64,000 bases of DNA from Paralvinella palmiformis (GCA_025642065.1 JAODUP010000071.1:362001-426000); one strand, 5' to 3'; shown: positions 1-12,215, numbered from the stretch's first letter. Notes: generated by a model not told the origin, from the letters alone. Program-made: numbers and translations.

Positions 1-1480
1 CATAGGCTGTCAAATCAAGAACACATTTTCCAAACTCACATGTCAATTGTGTAAAGATTTTGAGAAAGATCTGGCCCAGAATGTGAAGTCCGATCCCAAA
101 GCTTTTTGGAGATGCAACAACTCTAAACTGAAGAGTAAACTCAGAATAAGTGACATTGTGATTAAGGCTGATGATGGTACAACGACTCAAAGTGATCTGA
201 TTAAGACTGACATGCTTAATATCTATTTTGCTGGTGTGTTCATTGACCCCTGAGAAACAAGAAGATATGCCAGCACTAGAACCTAAGTATCAAAGACTCC
301 CATACTTTGACGTCAACATATCAGGAGAAATTATTAAGAAAAGCCTGGTGAAGTTGAATCTCAATAAACAATAAAAATTATACACAAGGGTTCCGAAAGA
401 GGTGGCTGATGTCATTTCCTCACCACCAAGTGTCATTTCCCACGAATCATTCAGTGAGGGACGACTTCCCACTTCCTGAAAACATCAAACCAATCCACTA
501 AAAAATAGCAGATCCTGTGATCCTAATTACAGATCAGTAAGTCTGACTAACATCATGAAATCAATATGTGACCATCTATTAAATCATAAGATGGATAGTC
601 AGTTATTCTACGATCCCCAGCATGACTTTGTCTCAGAGAAGTCATGTATGATCCAGTTACTCACAGTTTTGGAATTGTGGACTAAAATGGTTGACTCTTA
701 TGACCCACTCCCTAAAGTAAACTTCAATTTCCAGAAGGCATTCGATTCCTTACTACACCAGAGACTCCTTGCTAATAAATCAGCATATAGAATCAACAGC
801 AAAGGCCTGGGCTGGATACAAAGGTTCCTGACTGATTGTAAGCACTGTGTAATGGTGAACATCTCCCTCTCAACATGGCTGGAGGTCCTGAGCAGTATTC
901 CTCAAGAGAGCACCATTGGATCCAAACCGTCCTTCATTTTTATCAATGACTAACCAGATATGTATGATATGCAGCACAGCATATATATTTGCATAAGATA
1001 AAAAGATCTACAGAAAATCCACCTTAGAGATAAACTGCCATGAACAGCAAGTGGATCACCAGTGATTTGTTTAATGGTCTGAGAAGTGGGTGATAAGTGC
1101 AAGGTCCTTCATCTTGGGCGGAATAACAAGTGAGTAATTTATAAGATGGGATGCATTGAGTTGCGGTCCAAATTCTGCTGGCACATATTATTTGCTGTGA
1201 ACAAAACCAGTAATATGCTATGCCTCATCATAGCAAGATGCAGACAACATACCAAGGATGTATAAAGCACTCATCAGGCAACATCAATTGGCATTTCCGA
1301 TATCAGATGGACAAAGTGGCAGTGGAAAGGTTCAGCATCAAGAAACGAAGTTTGTGTCACACCTGTGGCATCAGTCATATGAAGAGGGTCTAGTTACACT
1401 GAGTCTACCGCCACTCCTATTTGGAAGACAGCAAAGGAACACAATATAAATCTACAAGATCATATACAGGTTTGACCAAC
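1..1480 (+). pseudogene. CR1/jockey-like LINE remnant, reverse transcriptase part
   Basis: Decayed non-LTR retrotransposon. The frame at 47-253 matches the linker before the reverse transcriptase (KDFEKDL..NPKAFW-like, then DGTTTQSD and DMLNIYFAGVF). The frame at 555-953 is the RT core: SLTNIMKS, then the FQKAFDSLLHQRLL block, GWIQRFL, and a Gly-to-Ser-damaged IPQ(E/G)S block followed by FIFIND. After 953 the FADD catalytic box is gone: only DKKIYRK-like residues survive near 1000. KCKVLHLG (about 1097-1120) lies out of frame with the preceding WSEKW. 1258-1449 is the usual C-terminal tail (KALIRQH...VQHQETKFVSHL...RQQRNTI). The 5' end is cut by the window edge. Stops and frameshifts between blocks show it is dead. 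Clade placement is from motif resemblance only. Confidence 0.85.
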
Positions 1481-1511
1481 AACCCTTCTTCAACAGAACA
1501 GTTAACCATTA

Positions 1512-2097
1512 AACATTATCTTTAACCCAAGATATCAGGTTAGGATAAATGAGGAATTAAGGCTTCAGGTATGTAATAATACTGTTTCTGTCGCATCGTC
1601 AGTGAAGAACTTAGGAGTATATTTTGATACATCCCTGACCATGGAGAGGCAAGCAAATGCAATATCCAAAGCCTGTTATTACCAAATTCGTAATATTGGT
1701 CATATCAGGCGGTACATCACATTGGATGCAGCACTGGCACACCCCCTGATAACATCTTAGCTAGATTATGGCAACGCTCTTCTGTATGGTCTTCCAAGCA
1801 CACTGATGACACGGTTACAGAAAGTACAGAATTCTTCTGCCAGGTTAGTCACTCGCACTCATAAAAGAGAACATATAACACCAGTCTTGAACTCCCTGCA
1901 TTGGCTTCTGGTTATATACAGGTCGCAGTACAAGATTTTGATGTACACTTTTAAGGCACTTCAATGAACTGCCCTCAGTACTTAGAGGAACTTGTCGTTC
2001 CGTATCAGCCAACAAGGTGGTCCAAGTCAGGAGTATTCTTAGCCGTACCAACAACACGTGGAGTGACATACGGTAATAAATAAATAAATAAATAAAA
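1512..2097 (+). pseudogene. Second LINE C-terminal fragment with TAAA-repeat tail
   Basis: A different LINE from the one just upstream. The frame from about 1545 reads LGVYFDTSLTMERQ, IRRYITLDAALAHPLIT, a stop in place of Arg/Ser, LDYGNALLYGLPSTL, LQKVQNSSARLVTRTHKREHITPVLNSLHWL and KILMYTFKAL. This is the stereotyped RT C-terminal region of CR1/L2-like elements. The sequence ends at 2077-2097 in tandem TAAA units, which fits the 3' tail of this kind of element and marks the insertion end on the plus strand. In-frame stops (about 1760 and 1966) show it is non-functional. It may have landed in, or beside, the older LINE. Confidence 0.85.
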
Positions 2098-2099
2098 GA

Positions 2100-2519
2100 C
2101 CCTTGATAAAAAGTAATCTTTTTGTTTTAGCATTTCCCAGCTGAATATATTATGTATTTTTAAAGATGTAAATCTGTTACATCCATAGAATTATTTATTG
2201 TCAAGACCTTAGAGTAACCTTTTACAGGTTATATAGGGGGCTATATAAATTTTGTATATTATTTTTAAACCAGAGGTCAAAATCAGAGGTTATTCATGGT
2301 GCACTGTCACTCAAAATCAGCATAAACCTATTCAGTCAGAGTCATTCAGGATAGGAACACATTATCATAACTTTAAAAAATCATTCAAACTACGGATTAA
2401 ACACTATATGTGTATGTCTTTTGGGTTAAAATTATTTTAATAATTAATCTTTCAAACTATCTACCATATACTCATCAGTGTATAAACTGTCAATGGCTAA
2501 CAGAAAAAACTATATAAAA
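2100..2519. other. AT-rich intergenic stretch
   Basis: Very AT-rich DNA between the LINE tail and the possible polyadenylation signal of the minus-strand gene. I see no coding frame of interest, no repeat head and no structured element. Confidence 0.6.
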
Positions 2520-2523
2520 TTTA

Positions 2524-2529
2524 TTTATT
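2524..2529 (-). terminator. Candidate polyadenylation signal for the minus-strand gene
   Basis: Read on the minus strand this is AATAAA; a second copy is at 2520-2525. It is the first canonical hexamer downstream of the stop codon at 2799 and would give a 3' UTR of roughly 280-300 bases. AATAAA is common by chance in such AT-rich DNA, so this is a positional guess. Confidence 0.4.
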
Positions 2530-2798
2530 ATCAAAAAAATATATTATTAGGTAACAAACACAGAATAAATGTATATAAAATAATGTGTGGCTTAAAGAGA
2601 AAGCTAAAATTTAAAAAATAAATAAGAAACTAAGGTATATAGCATTTAATGAAAATGAGACCATCAAGCAGAAAACAGAACTAAAATATTTATGAGGTAA
2701 AATGTTCCATAAAATAAGTTCAAGAAAATGCATAATTATATCTCTATATGATCACAGATGGCTTTGTACCTATGTCAAATCACATTAATGATCAATTA

Positions 2799-3530
2799 TC
2801 AAAGAACATCAATCCCTGCTACTGTGACACTGTGTTCTGGCATCACAGGTCCAATGTGGTATCCACCTGGTAACTGTGTGCCCATCATACCCGGTGCCAT
2901 GTAACCTGCACCACCATAAGCCATAGCTCCTCCTGGTAGTAAAAATAAAATTGATTTTAATTACATAACTCAAGCACCCAAACAGGGATTTGGAGTATAC
3001 AAAACATCTTGGATCAATGTGAACAAATTGTTGTGATGTATCATGTTCTGAATGTAAGACTGAACATTTTACACATGAATATTTCCATACAACAATTATG
3101 GGCTGAATTAAACATTCAAGGCAATACTTCAGACACCATTGTAAAAAATATACAAACCAATCAGCATTCCTTCAGCAAAACCATTATTCATTCCTGTACT
3201 AGATGCAGGAGCTCCATGTACTGGAGGACAGTTAGCATAGCCTGTTTTATCAGAAAAATCAGGTAAATAATACAGCACACTAGATTATCAACAATGCTAC
3301 AATGGCCAATTCTATTGTGAATTAAAATTGCTATGCACACATAACATATTACTTACTAGTGGGAACTGGAGCTGATTGACGTGGATAACCTGGAAGAAAG
3401 AAGATGCAGAATTCTTGTTTAATATTTACATTATATTCTAGATTCTGAATTAAAACACTCATAGATTGATTAAACAGCTTTACAGATACTCACTGTTCTT
3501 AGGGATACTAGAAGATGAGCCACATCCCAT
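2799..3530 (-). CDS. Four-exon gene for a 95-residue protein with MGCGS N-terminus
   Basis: Spliced minus-strand gene I do not recognise by name. Coding exons: 3530-3494 (the exon itself starts at 3537 after acceptor TTTCTTAAACAG), 3389-3357 (33 nt), 3241-3158 (84 nt) and 2932-2799 with stop TGA. All introns are GT-AG; donors read GTGAGT, GTAAGT and GTTTGT. All three introns are phase 1 and the frame stays open across every junction, which is unlikely by chance. The product starts MGCGSSSSIPKN. Gly2 and Cys3 fit an N-myristoylation plus palmitoylation signal, so a membrane-anchored protein is possible. The middle is Pro/Ser-rich; residues from about 40 on are Gly/Ala/Met/Tyr-rich (YGGAGYMAPGMMG), ending VAGIDVL. 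I chose the ATG because it gives the lipid signal, but the frame stays open to the exon edge (Leu-Asp before Met), so this could be an internal exon of a longer protein. Any 5' UTR exon lies upstream and was not identified. Confidence 0.75.
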
Positions 3531-3540
3531 ATCTAATCTG

Positions 3541-5195
3541 TTTAAGAAAAAGATGGAAGTCAAGTAAATTAATTAATTTATAATATTTTATAATGAAAAT
3601 AATGTTAATTTGCATCCTGAATCTTGATTCTGCTTTATTTTGTACTCTTTTTATAAAAACAAAATGACATAACTACTAACAAAGGTCAGTAATTAATACT
3701 ATTTGATATTATGTGACACTGGCTAGTTGTTGAATGTGCTTTATCAGTAAGTTATATTTTATGTTCAAGTCCAGCATTCTGGTTTCTATTATTTATTGTA
3801 CTGGTAATCTCAAGTTCCACATACAGATTATCTATATATGTTCTTCATATAGACTCTCTCTGCGTGTTATTGCTACTCTGCCTAAAAGCTGGCGTGCACA
3901 CACATACACATGCATTACATCTTATTTCCTCTAATACACAAAGCATGCTTTTGTGTGTAGGATTATACACTGGGGCAGATCATAAACAAGAAGCAGAATA
4001 GCACCATCACATCTACAGCTAATAGAATAACCTGAATAACAACACCACTTTCTGGCCTGTATTTCAACAGTAATCATGTGGATAATTGTTTGCTCTAATA
4101 TTATTTTTGATACTTGATACATGACTTTAATGAGAAGCAAGTGAATTATTTGCTTAATTTGAGTGGATGAAAGAAAGTGTCCTGAAATGGGCATAAAAAT
4201 CCGGAAAGATTGACTTTACAAACAAGTCAGCCCAGATGCTTTAGAACTTATGTATTCTTTGTCTGGAACTTATGTATTCTTTGTGTCAATCCTGCGCAGT
4301 TAATCTAGCAAAAGTGTTATGCAATCATTAGAAACAATAAAGTGTGTGATTAAAGTGTGCGATTTTATTTTGTTTAATTTATTTTACACTCACAATCACC
4401 AAAGTCACACTAGTTTAATGGGACAATGTAACTAAGGAGCAAAAAACCTAAGGGCAAAAGATCGGAGCGACTGTTGACGGGATACCATATTTTTATATCC
4501 TGAAAACTTATACTAAACTCATTTTCCAAAACATTTGGATGGTGTTTTTAAAACGTTATGATTATTGACTTTTGTCTGGCGTTTGTTGGGGAAAGAAAAT
4601 CCTTTGGACTTAACTGTATGTAGAATCCAGATCTATTTGACTGTCTATTGTGTATGTACGTGTCATCTTCATACCGTGTCAAATGTATGCTTATATTTAC
4701 CAGTGAAAGTGAATTTCAATGTCTAGATTTAAATGTGTTAACATACAATACCGAATAAATAATTCAGCCACTCAAAACCAATTTGATTATCTTCGATACA
4801 CCACGCGTAAACAAGATTATGAAAATACGGATTGCGTACGGTATTTAATCTACAGCTCCCTTGGACTGTTGGAGTTCGATTCGAACGACTCATTCTATAT
4901 TCAATCTATAACGTCTACAGTATTATTATTATCATTATCTAACTATGCTCCATACATATATATCTAACACAAATTGTATATTTAATATATTGAACAATTC
5001 ATACATTTGCAGTAGATCTAAATTCTAGTAGTAGATCTAAATCCACGCTATCAAAATAGGAAATAAATAAAATCGCACATATTCAATTAATTGAACACAA
5101 ATGTTCTGATCATCTAGATCTAATATTATCTATAATTCATAGATAATATACCTATAAATTATATGAAGTGTCTACAAAGACCGTTTATATATTAA
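3541..5195. other. AT-rich upstream region of the 95-residue gene
   Basis: No convincing exon or repeat family. A small tandem duplication with a 22-bp period (GAACTTATGTATTC-containing unit) lies at 4244-4286. The promoter and any 5' UTR exon of the minus-strand gene at 2.8-3.5 kb could lie here, but I cannot place them. The ORF at 3931-4194 (minus) has no family features. Confidence 0.5.
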
Positions 5196-5209
5196 GCTCT
5201 CTGGTGTCT

Positions 5210-5372
5210 AGTCTACACGTACGTGAGCCGTAGGTTTTAAGTTTGAAGTCTATGACACAGCAGTATACATGTCTTGCGGTTGTAGAACTTATGTGTATAA
5301 ACATACGCGTGCGCATAATGGCTCACGTACGTTTAGACAATGAGTCCAAACGTACGACTCACGTACGCGTAG
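5210..5372. promoter_or_regulatory. Cluster of ACGTACG repeats in inverted orientation
   Basis: CpG-dense island in very AT-rich DNA. The core ACGTACGTGAGCC occurs near 5217 and, inverted as GGCTCACGTACGT, near 5320; flanks also match (GTCTA before one, TAGAC after the other). Further ACGTACG cores are at about 5350 and 5361. Between them is CATACGCGTGCGCATAATGG, with an NRF1-like GCGTGCGCA. It lies upstream of the minus-strand gene (2.8-3.5 kb), so a promoter is possible, but a remnant of a terminal inverted repeat is an alternative. See the corresponding finding. Confidence 0.35.
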
Positions 5373-6635
5373 CCAGTGCCTAAATTATAAGGGCTAAGAG
5401 TAAGACTAAGTCTAACTCTAAGTAGGTTTGATAATTGAATTATAGGAATCTTAAAAAAAAATACAAACTAGATTTCTCAAGGTTATACATGTGATACCCT
5501 CAAATAAAAGAACAGACCTGGAACATCATGTGTTGGAAAAATGCAGATAATGTTGTTTATGTTATTAATAATTATTATTATTACTGCTGCTCCGATCATT
5601 TTTACAAAAAAACATGCCAAAATATAATAGTCCTAGTACGCATTTTGTTACTACACGGGATATATCATTTATTCATTAATTATAAATACCAGAATTATAT
5701 ATATATATTATATAATACCTCTAGTTAAACAAGTTTCATTGGTTATTATTTATGCTATTATTTCGCAGAAGTAAGATATTTATGTTTATACTAATGATAC
5801 AAATATTTATACGAAACTGCAGTATGTGATAATAAATGTTCCCTAAAAAATTAACGATCTCGCTGTTTCTCTTCCATGTTCGAGACTTTCCAGTTTTGAG
5901 ACATTGGTTTTGGTCTTAGTGGATTGACGTTAATAGGATCGCAGTTTCTTATCTTATCGTAAGTACACATGTTAATTATAATTTTTTAGATAGATAATTT
6001 AATGCAGGAAGTTATTGTAATGGACTTTGAATGAGACTTAAGTGAATAATTGAACAGATGCATACTTGGTCAGTTGGTTGTGGTGGATCTTGTCAGTTAC
6101 ACTGTCCAACTGTCAACTGTCTGTTGAACTGACGACTGTCATGATGATACTTTGTCTTTGATAGTCTAGTCTAGACATATGATATATCTAGTCATGATGA
6201 TATATGATAGATTGTCATTTTGACAAGGTGACTGTGTTGTATAAGTAAGTGTTGTATATGTGAAATATAGACAAAAATAGTAAAATGAACCTTTCTATTT
6301 TGACCATCGACAAATGTTGGCCCAGGGCTAGGCCATGAATGCCGTGATTGATAATATTAGATCTAGAAGGTCTATAATTTATATGCCATGTAATAAAATA
6401 ATAATATGATAAATATTAATATATAAATATGGGGTTAACTAGACTCAGTATATGACACATACTGATTGTCTGATATAGGTAAGCAAACCAACTTCTGTCT
6501 TCTCATTCTGGTTTTGCAAAGTAATACTTGTCTTGGCCTTGACTAGATTGACTCTCTGACTACTATGATGCAGTAATTATGTTAATAAAATACTACACAC
6601 TATTTAAAATTATTTAATCTGTTCAAGTTGTTTAA
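5373..6635. other. AT-rich non-coding DNA
   Basis: No supported exon or repeat head. A minus-strand start ATGGAAGAGAAACAGCGAG at about 5898-5880 opens only eight codons before TAA and has only a poor donor after it, so I do not call it. Short runs such as TTATTAATAATTATTATTATTA (about 5562-5583) are simple AT repeats. Confidence 0.5.
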
Positions 6636-6639
6636 TGAT

Positions 6640-6922
6640 GTTCGATTTATAAAGCACTACATTCAGCCTTGCTGGTCTGGAGTGGTTTTATCAGACCTGC
6701 TTCAATCCAGCTCTCAACTCCAGAGGGAGCATACAATGCATGCTGCCACTACCAGTATAGCCATAGGTGCATAGCTTTTCTCAAACACCTAGCCATCATT
6801 TTCTGTCATGCCTTTACTTCTGGCTGAGTGAACCAGTTGCCACATGACAGCATTGCAGATCTGGAACCTCAAACCCATTGGTTACCAGTCCTGTGCTCTA
6901 ACTAACTGCACCGTCACATCTC
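6640..6922 (-). mobile_element. tRNA-headed SINE, family D, copy 1
   Basis: Minus-strand SINE homologous to 15245-15525. Its tRNA-like head lies at the high-coordinate end (GTGCAGTTAGTTAGAGCAC as a degenerate A box, GGTTTGAGGTTCC as B box). Diagnostic shared blocks, seen on the plus strand, are ACCTGCTTCAATCCAGC, GCATGCTGCCA/GCATGCTGGCA, GTGAACCAG, and CACATGACAGC(A/G)TTGCAG. Its upstream flank was later hit by the family E SINE starting at 6925. Divergence between the copies shows both are old. Confidence 0.7.
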
Positions 6923-6924
6923 AA

Positions 6925-7288
6925 TTTGAGCTCCGGTGGCCTAGCAGTTAAGCACCCGGCACTTGGTCCCAAGGGTTACAAGTTCGATCCCAGCAAGAGG
7001 TCGAAACTATTCCAGAAATTAATTTCTCGGCTCACAACATTGTGGGTGGGTGCCCACGTTAAATTTAAATGGCGCTGTCATTTCCACTGAATTATTAAAA
7101 ATAAAGTGGGACGTTAAAGAGGATGTAAAACACTCTGGCAGTGACCACCCTCAGGGTATTTCGGCTCCATCTTTCAGTACTGCTCCCCTGTGAGTGGTGG
7201 GGGAAGTGTTTCTCAACCACTCCAACATAGAGGCTGTACTGAATAAGCGACAGCCTGGGGACTCTCCCTGAAAAACAAAAACAAACAA
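6925..7288 (+). mobile_element. Full-length SINE, family E, with 11-bp target duplication
   Basis: tRNA-derived SINE about 364 bp long. The head has a perfect A box (TGGCCTAGCAG) and B box (GTTCGATCC), both matching the RNA polymerase III consensus. The body includes CGGCTCCATCTTTCAGTACT and AAGCGACAGCCTGGGGA and ends in an AAACA-type A-rich tail (AAAAACAAAAACAAACAA). The direct repeat TCACATCTCAA is at 6914-6924 and 7289-7299, as expected of L1/RTE-type target-primed insertion. Related pieces are at 7371-7440 and 34690-34775. Confidence 0.85.
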
Positions 7289-7370
7289 TCACATCTCAAC
7301 ACTGGTAAATTTGTTACTAACAAGAAGACAGCATAAAGAGGAACTTCCTTGTGTCCTGTGAGCTTCCTTC

Positions 7371-7440
7371 TATTTTTCGGCTCCATCATTCTGTACTCCT
7401 CCCTTGTGAGTTTTTGTGGGACGTCATCATCATAGATCAT
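7371..7440 (+). mobile_element. Fragment of family E SINE body
   Basis: TTTTTCGGCTCCATCATTCT followed by GTACTCCTCCCTTGTGAGT repeats the body block of the element at 6925-7288 (CGGCTCCATCTTTCAGTACTG). Only this internal segment is recognisable; no head or tail. Confidence 0.55.
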
Positions 7441-10400
7441 GAAATGAAAAGTATCAACCAATCAATACCTGGATGCATACTTTATTTCAGTTTACTTTTG
7501 TCAGGTCTGTTTGATTAGAGATGTCAGCCCACATGTATGAGCATATAACTTTTCACCATACCAAACAAGTAGGCTCAAATGGAGAAATTGAAATGTTAAA
7601 TAACAATTTAGGAAATGTAATGCTTAGATGAATTATCTTTGATACATTTTTTCGTTTATTTCCTCATACTAGTATTTCTTAATATGTTGAAATAATATTC
7701 TAATAATTATTCTACTGAAGTGGGAGCAAAACCTCTGCATTGTTGTAAAATATATCTTAGCTACTATTTTTTATTTCAGAACAATAAGACTGATCTAGTG
7801 CACAAATTGCGATAAAGAATTTAATGCTGCCATTTCACAGGAAAGATTAAACTTTCTTTGTAAAAATGATTGATTTGATTAAACAAAAAATGTAGCTCAG
7901 TATAATTAGATAGCACCATGATTGATTTTGATTATGTGCATTTGCATAACTAATCAAACAGGTTTGTTAGAATTATAATGTCAAATTGGATTACACTTAT
8001 ATGGTTACTTGTGTACTGATGTTTCAACAAAGTGATATTACTGTCACTGGTATGAAGTGCTTTTGATTTATCTCTCTGTATTGACAAATTTAGACTGTAC
8101 TACTGTAGGTATTTTGATGAACAAAATTGAAAAAGAAACAGTTCTCTTCTGGGTTGAAATTCAAACTAGCTTTGTGTAGCTTGGTGATTAACAAATGATC
8201 TTGGGACGTATTGGAAACAGGGTTGCAGTAATTATAATCAGTTAATTTAATAAATGATTTCATATAATCATATCTGTATTTACCAGATAAAACGTAATTT
8301 ATTTAAATGATTGGGTTGGAGTTGAAGTTAGGTTAAACTGATTTAGCCCAGTCTGGGGGTTAAATCTAGTTTAACCTGGGTGAAATTAAGTTTTTCTCAG
8401 AAAAGAAGACTACGTTGGCCTACGTAATTATGCATATTTAGGTCACATATTTATGAATGTTAGTGGCATTACAATTTGAAATGCCGTTATTGATATAATA
8501 ATTATATACTATGCCCAACATAATCCAGTGTTTGAAACTCAAGCTTTGTGGTTTCAAATCAGTTACAAATTGTTCATTTCATGGATTGTTTCATTACAAT
8601 TAAATGGTGTATAACCTAGAGCATAGTGGGGGTTGAATCATTGTTTCTTAAAGTTTATATACAACACGAAATAAATTCTGAATATTTTAATTATGTTAGT
8701 TATTCAGTATTAAATTTTAACTTAATTTTATTAAGGGTGGTGACCCTAGTAGGGTCTTAGACTCTAGAGAAAGTAGCTGAGCTTATCTCATGCTGTAGAG
8801 TACTTGATGGTGTTACAGAAGTTTAGAATAATGAGCATCTGAATGCTTCTGTTATAGTTTAGTATGCCAGGGCTTAGATTAAATCTGATTTATCTGGTGG
8901 CAATTACATGTTTCTGGGCTGAGGGTAAATTGTTGAATTAACCTGGTACAGTGGTAGTAAAATGAAGTAATTGTCAAAATGTTTAACTGGTGACATGAAG
9001 GATTAAACTGGGATTGATGTTGAACTGGTATTGGCACTGATGATTTTCTTTAATAAATACCTTTGTAATAATGGGAACTATGACCAGCACCTCTGATCTA
9101 TAATGAATATTGTCCTGTGAAATATTCAGGCAAATAATTATCATAGTGGGGGACAATGGCATAAAAGTCTGTTATGATTTTACTATATTTTCATTTCAAG
9201 AACATAATAATAATGATGTATCACATTTATGTTTAGGTCACATCCATTATATTCATGATTGTAATCATAATTACTTTATGATGTAATTGCAACCATAATC
9301 ATGAGCATGGTCATTATATTATCAACTTCTCATAATTGATTACTTTTGTCATGTGTTTATCTGAACTCTGGTTGAAAACTCTCCCACCAAAAGAGAAAAA
9401 CTGAAGATCTATTCAGATACCCTCCGGCAGATTTTAAACAAAAGCTAAATCTTTATGTAGAACAGTTAATGAATGACTGGACATTTGAACAGTTTCATTA
9501 TGTTTGTGTACATAATTGTTTCAGCATCTTCCTGATCTGCAGTCTAAAGAGGTTTGGCATTATTTGTGCTATTATTATAACATATAAACTGGACTGGGTA
9601 TATTTAACAGGACTCTTTAATAAAGCTGCTCAGGTATTTGAAAAATCGTCTTCTGTGTCTTAATGCTGTCATGCCAGCATCAAATTAAATATAATAATCC
9701 GTATTCTCTGAGAGTCCCTTTTAGACCTCGACAGGTATTATGCTGTAATAACTATTCTTCGAGCATATCATTTAGAAATTAAATTTATTAATAGATCTGC
9801 CAATCATATTATGTATTAGTGTTTGCTGTGTATTCCACCCTTGATGGGTTCTCATCATCTGATTCCCCCCGGGAGAAGTCACAGAGCTAGCTATCCCAGG
9901 TATGGCCAAAGCTGAGGTTAAACAAGTTGTCACTCACTGCTTGAGGTTTTTCTTCAGTTTCTTTCCTGTTGGGAAAACGTGATGGTTTACCCAATTTTTG
10001 ACACCAAACATTTTTTTTCCTTCCAAGAAATGGAAGAAACACATTCCTTGGAAATTTACTGAATGGATTGGACCAAAACACTTTTTTTGTTAGTAAAAGT
10101 ATATATAATTAATTAATGCCTATGTACCTAAACACCTGGCTACCATAATGGCACAATGGCAATGACTCATGCTGAGGCTAAATAAAACAACAACCAGCTA
10201 GAAGACTACTACATAACTGTGTATAAATAACTGCAATACCAGTCTAATAATTTTATTTTCTCCGTTTTCCCAATACACCATTCAAGTTATGACTTGTGTG
10301 TAAGTCGACCTCCTGTTTAAGGTGAATTGTATTTATAATCACTTTAAAGGGAACTGTATTGAATCCATATATGATAAAATTTACTGCCCCAACAATATCA

Positions 10401-12090
10401 TTTCCAGAATTGGTCACGAAATACAGATTGGTTGAAATATAGTTTATATGATATAGTTGTACTTGCAGCAGTATATACCTGCAGTGTTTCTGCATGTGGA
10501 TTGCAATGCATGGAGCGACTACTCTAAAACAGAATTATGATTTTATATATGCAAAAGTAAAATGTATTCAAATCCACCTCCACACATTAATTAACACAGA
10601 CTTTCAACGTCTGAATCATCATTATCTTTGGCAAACAAAAGTTATTAGTTTGCATCTGATATTTGTTCATCAGGCTATTAGTATTACTCTGAGCCATCAC
10701 ACAACACAAAATTAGCATTGTCATCATCTGATTTGGAAACAGTGTCATGTAGGAGTTGCTCTTCCCATATCACATCATCTTCAGTCCCGCCCATGGCATT
10801 ACTGATGCGACATTTGAGAAAAGATTTATTTCACCGAATTAAGTCTACTCTCGCCCTGCACTGCTCACTGTTATTTTGCTGACTAGAGCTTACCCCATCA
10901 AAATATATATTCGTGTGACATTGTTCCTTTAACATTGCATTGGTGCGGCATTGTTGGTGTGTGCACTGTATGAACTTGTACTTATACTTATAGCTGTAGT
11001 GTTATAATTATGCCTGTGGTTATGTTCTATAAAATAGGATATGTCATTGTGCTGACAGCCATTGGTGTTTATTTCTTTCATTATTGCCAATGATATTAGT
11101 GTTTGTTCATCAATAAATTCCATCAAATATGTTTGCCTTTTGTTGGTACTCCTGTATAACGTGAATAGCCTTATTTATACTGGATCCTAGTATTATTTCC
11201 TTCACTTATACAAGAGTATATATTAATTATTGACAAAGCCAGTGATCTATAAAATAGTTTCATTTAATACTATGACTGAACTGCACATATTATACTTCAC
11301 CAAACTTCTGTCATCACTGGTGCTGACTTGCAATACATCCTGAGTAAGATGTCAAAATATCTTACTCTGATACAGTGAAATAACTATAGCACTATTTAAA
11401 TCACTTACCAGGGAATTTGATGGTCAGTTCACATCATGTGACTTTGTATTCAGTTGTAATTGTATTTAGTGTTATCTTTGTGGTAGATAAATATGGTAGA
11501 CTGACATATTTGGCAGCATGAACTGACTAGAGATAAGAAGTTGTTGGCTAAACCGTAAATCATGTGGAAATGCACAGTTTTCAGAGGTCTATAGATTCAG
11601 AGAGTATCATCTCAGAATGGTGATTAGCATTATCTTCGGAGTTCCTGTCAGACGTGCCACATCCCCATTCCTACTACATGTACTAGCAAAGTACCAAGCA
11701 ACATTACATCCCCAGCGTCTGATCCATCCAACCTGACACCTCTGGGAATGTGTGTTGTGTTGTAGATGTGTGCTTAAAAGTTAAATATAATTGTATAGAA
11801 TGAATTAGTAGAAATAAATTGGTTAGAAAGGCTTCTTCTTTTCTTCCAATAGAAAGGAAGAAATGGCTTTCTTCACAGAACACAACTAACTTTGATTTCC
11901 CCCCATCACTCTGTATCCACTTAGAGATTTGTATTTTCTGTGTAATACGTAGTGTTATTATTGTTATTTTATCATTCAGTTTTCAGGACCTAGAACATTT
12001 TGGCAGTACTTAGAGTGTTTCTTCTTATCAACATTTTGATCAATTAATCTGTTCACCAAAAGGTATCACAAGAAAAGCAAGTACTGTGGG
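7441..12090. other. Long AT-rich non-coding interval
   Basis: About 4.6 kb with no exon I can support. An imperfect stem of about 19 bp per arm (GGTTAAACTGATTTAGCCC versus its near-complement) lies at 8331-8377. The ORFs of about 64-80 codons at 9469-9663, 9887-10081 (minus), 10253-10495 (minus), 10494-10715 and 10929-11126 (minus) show no domain, no splice context and ordinary AT-driven composition. Confidence 0.5.
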
Positions 12091-12106
12091 AATGAGTTGT
12101 TTAGTC

Positions 12107-12215
12107 TCTGCAGTGCTGGTCAAACCCCAGGGATGTGTGGCTGCAGTATGAGGCAGATTCGAAACCACAACCTGGAGGTTCGCAGTGCTTTAACCACTGC
12201 AACATTGGAACTCCC
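12107..12215 (-). mobile_element. SINE family B head, 5' fragment
   Basis: On the minus strand this reads TTGCAGTGGTTAAAGCACTG, then AACCTCCAGGTTGTGGTTTC and GAATCTG: a tRNA-like A box and B box like those of the family B copies at 25858, 52203 and 57218. The rest of the element is not recognisable. Confidence 0.55.

Noticed and set aside
5880..5898. Minus-strand start codon with MEEKQRDR
   Set aside because: Only eight codons before a stop and a poor donor; nothing downstream in phase was found.
11407..11540. Minus-strand donor GTAAGT with a 30-codon open frame upstream
   Set aside because: The open frame ends in TGA before the donor, and the frame leading to the donor is closed; not a coherent exon.
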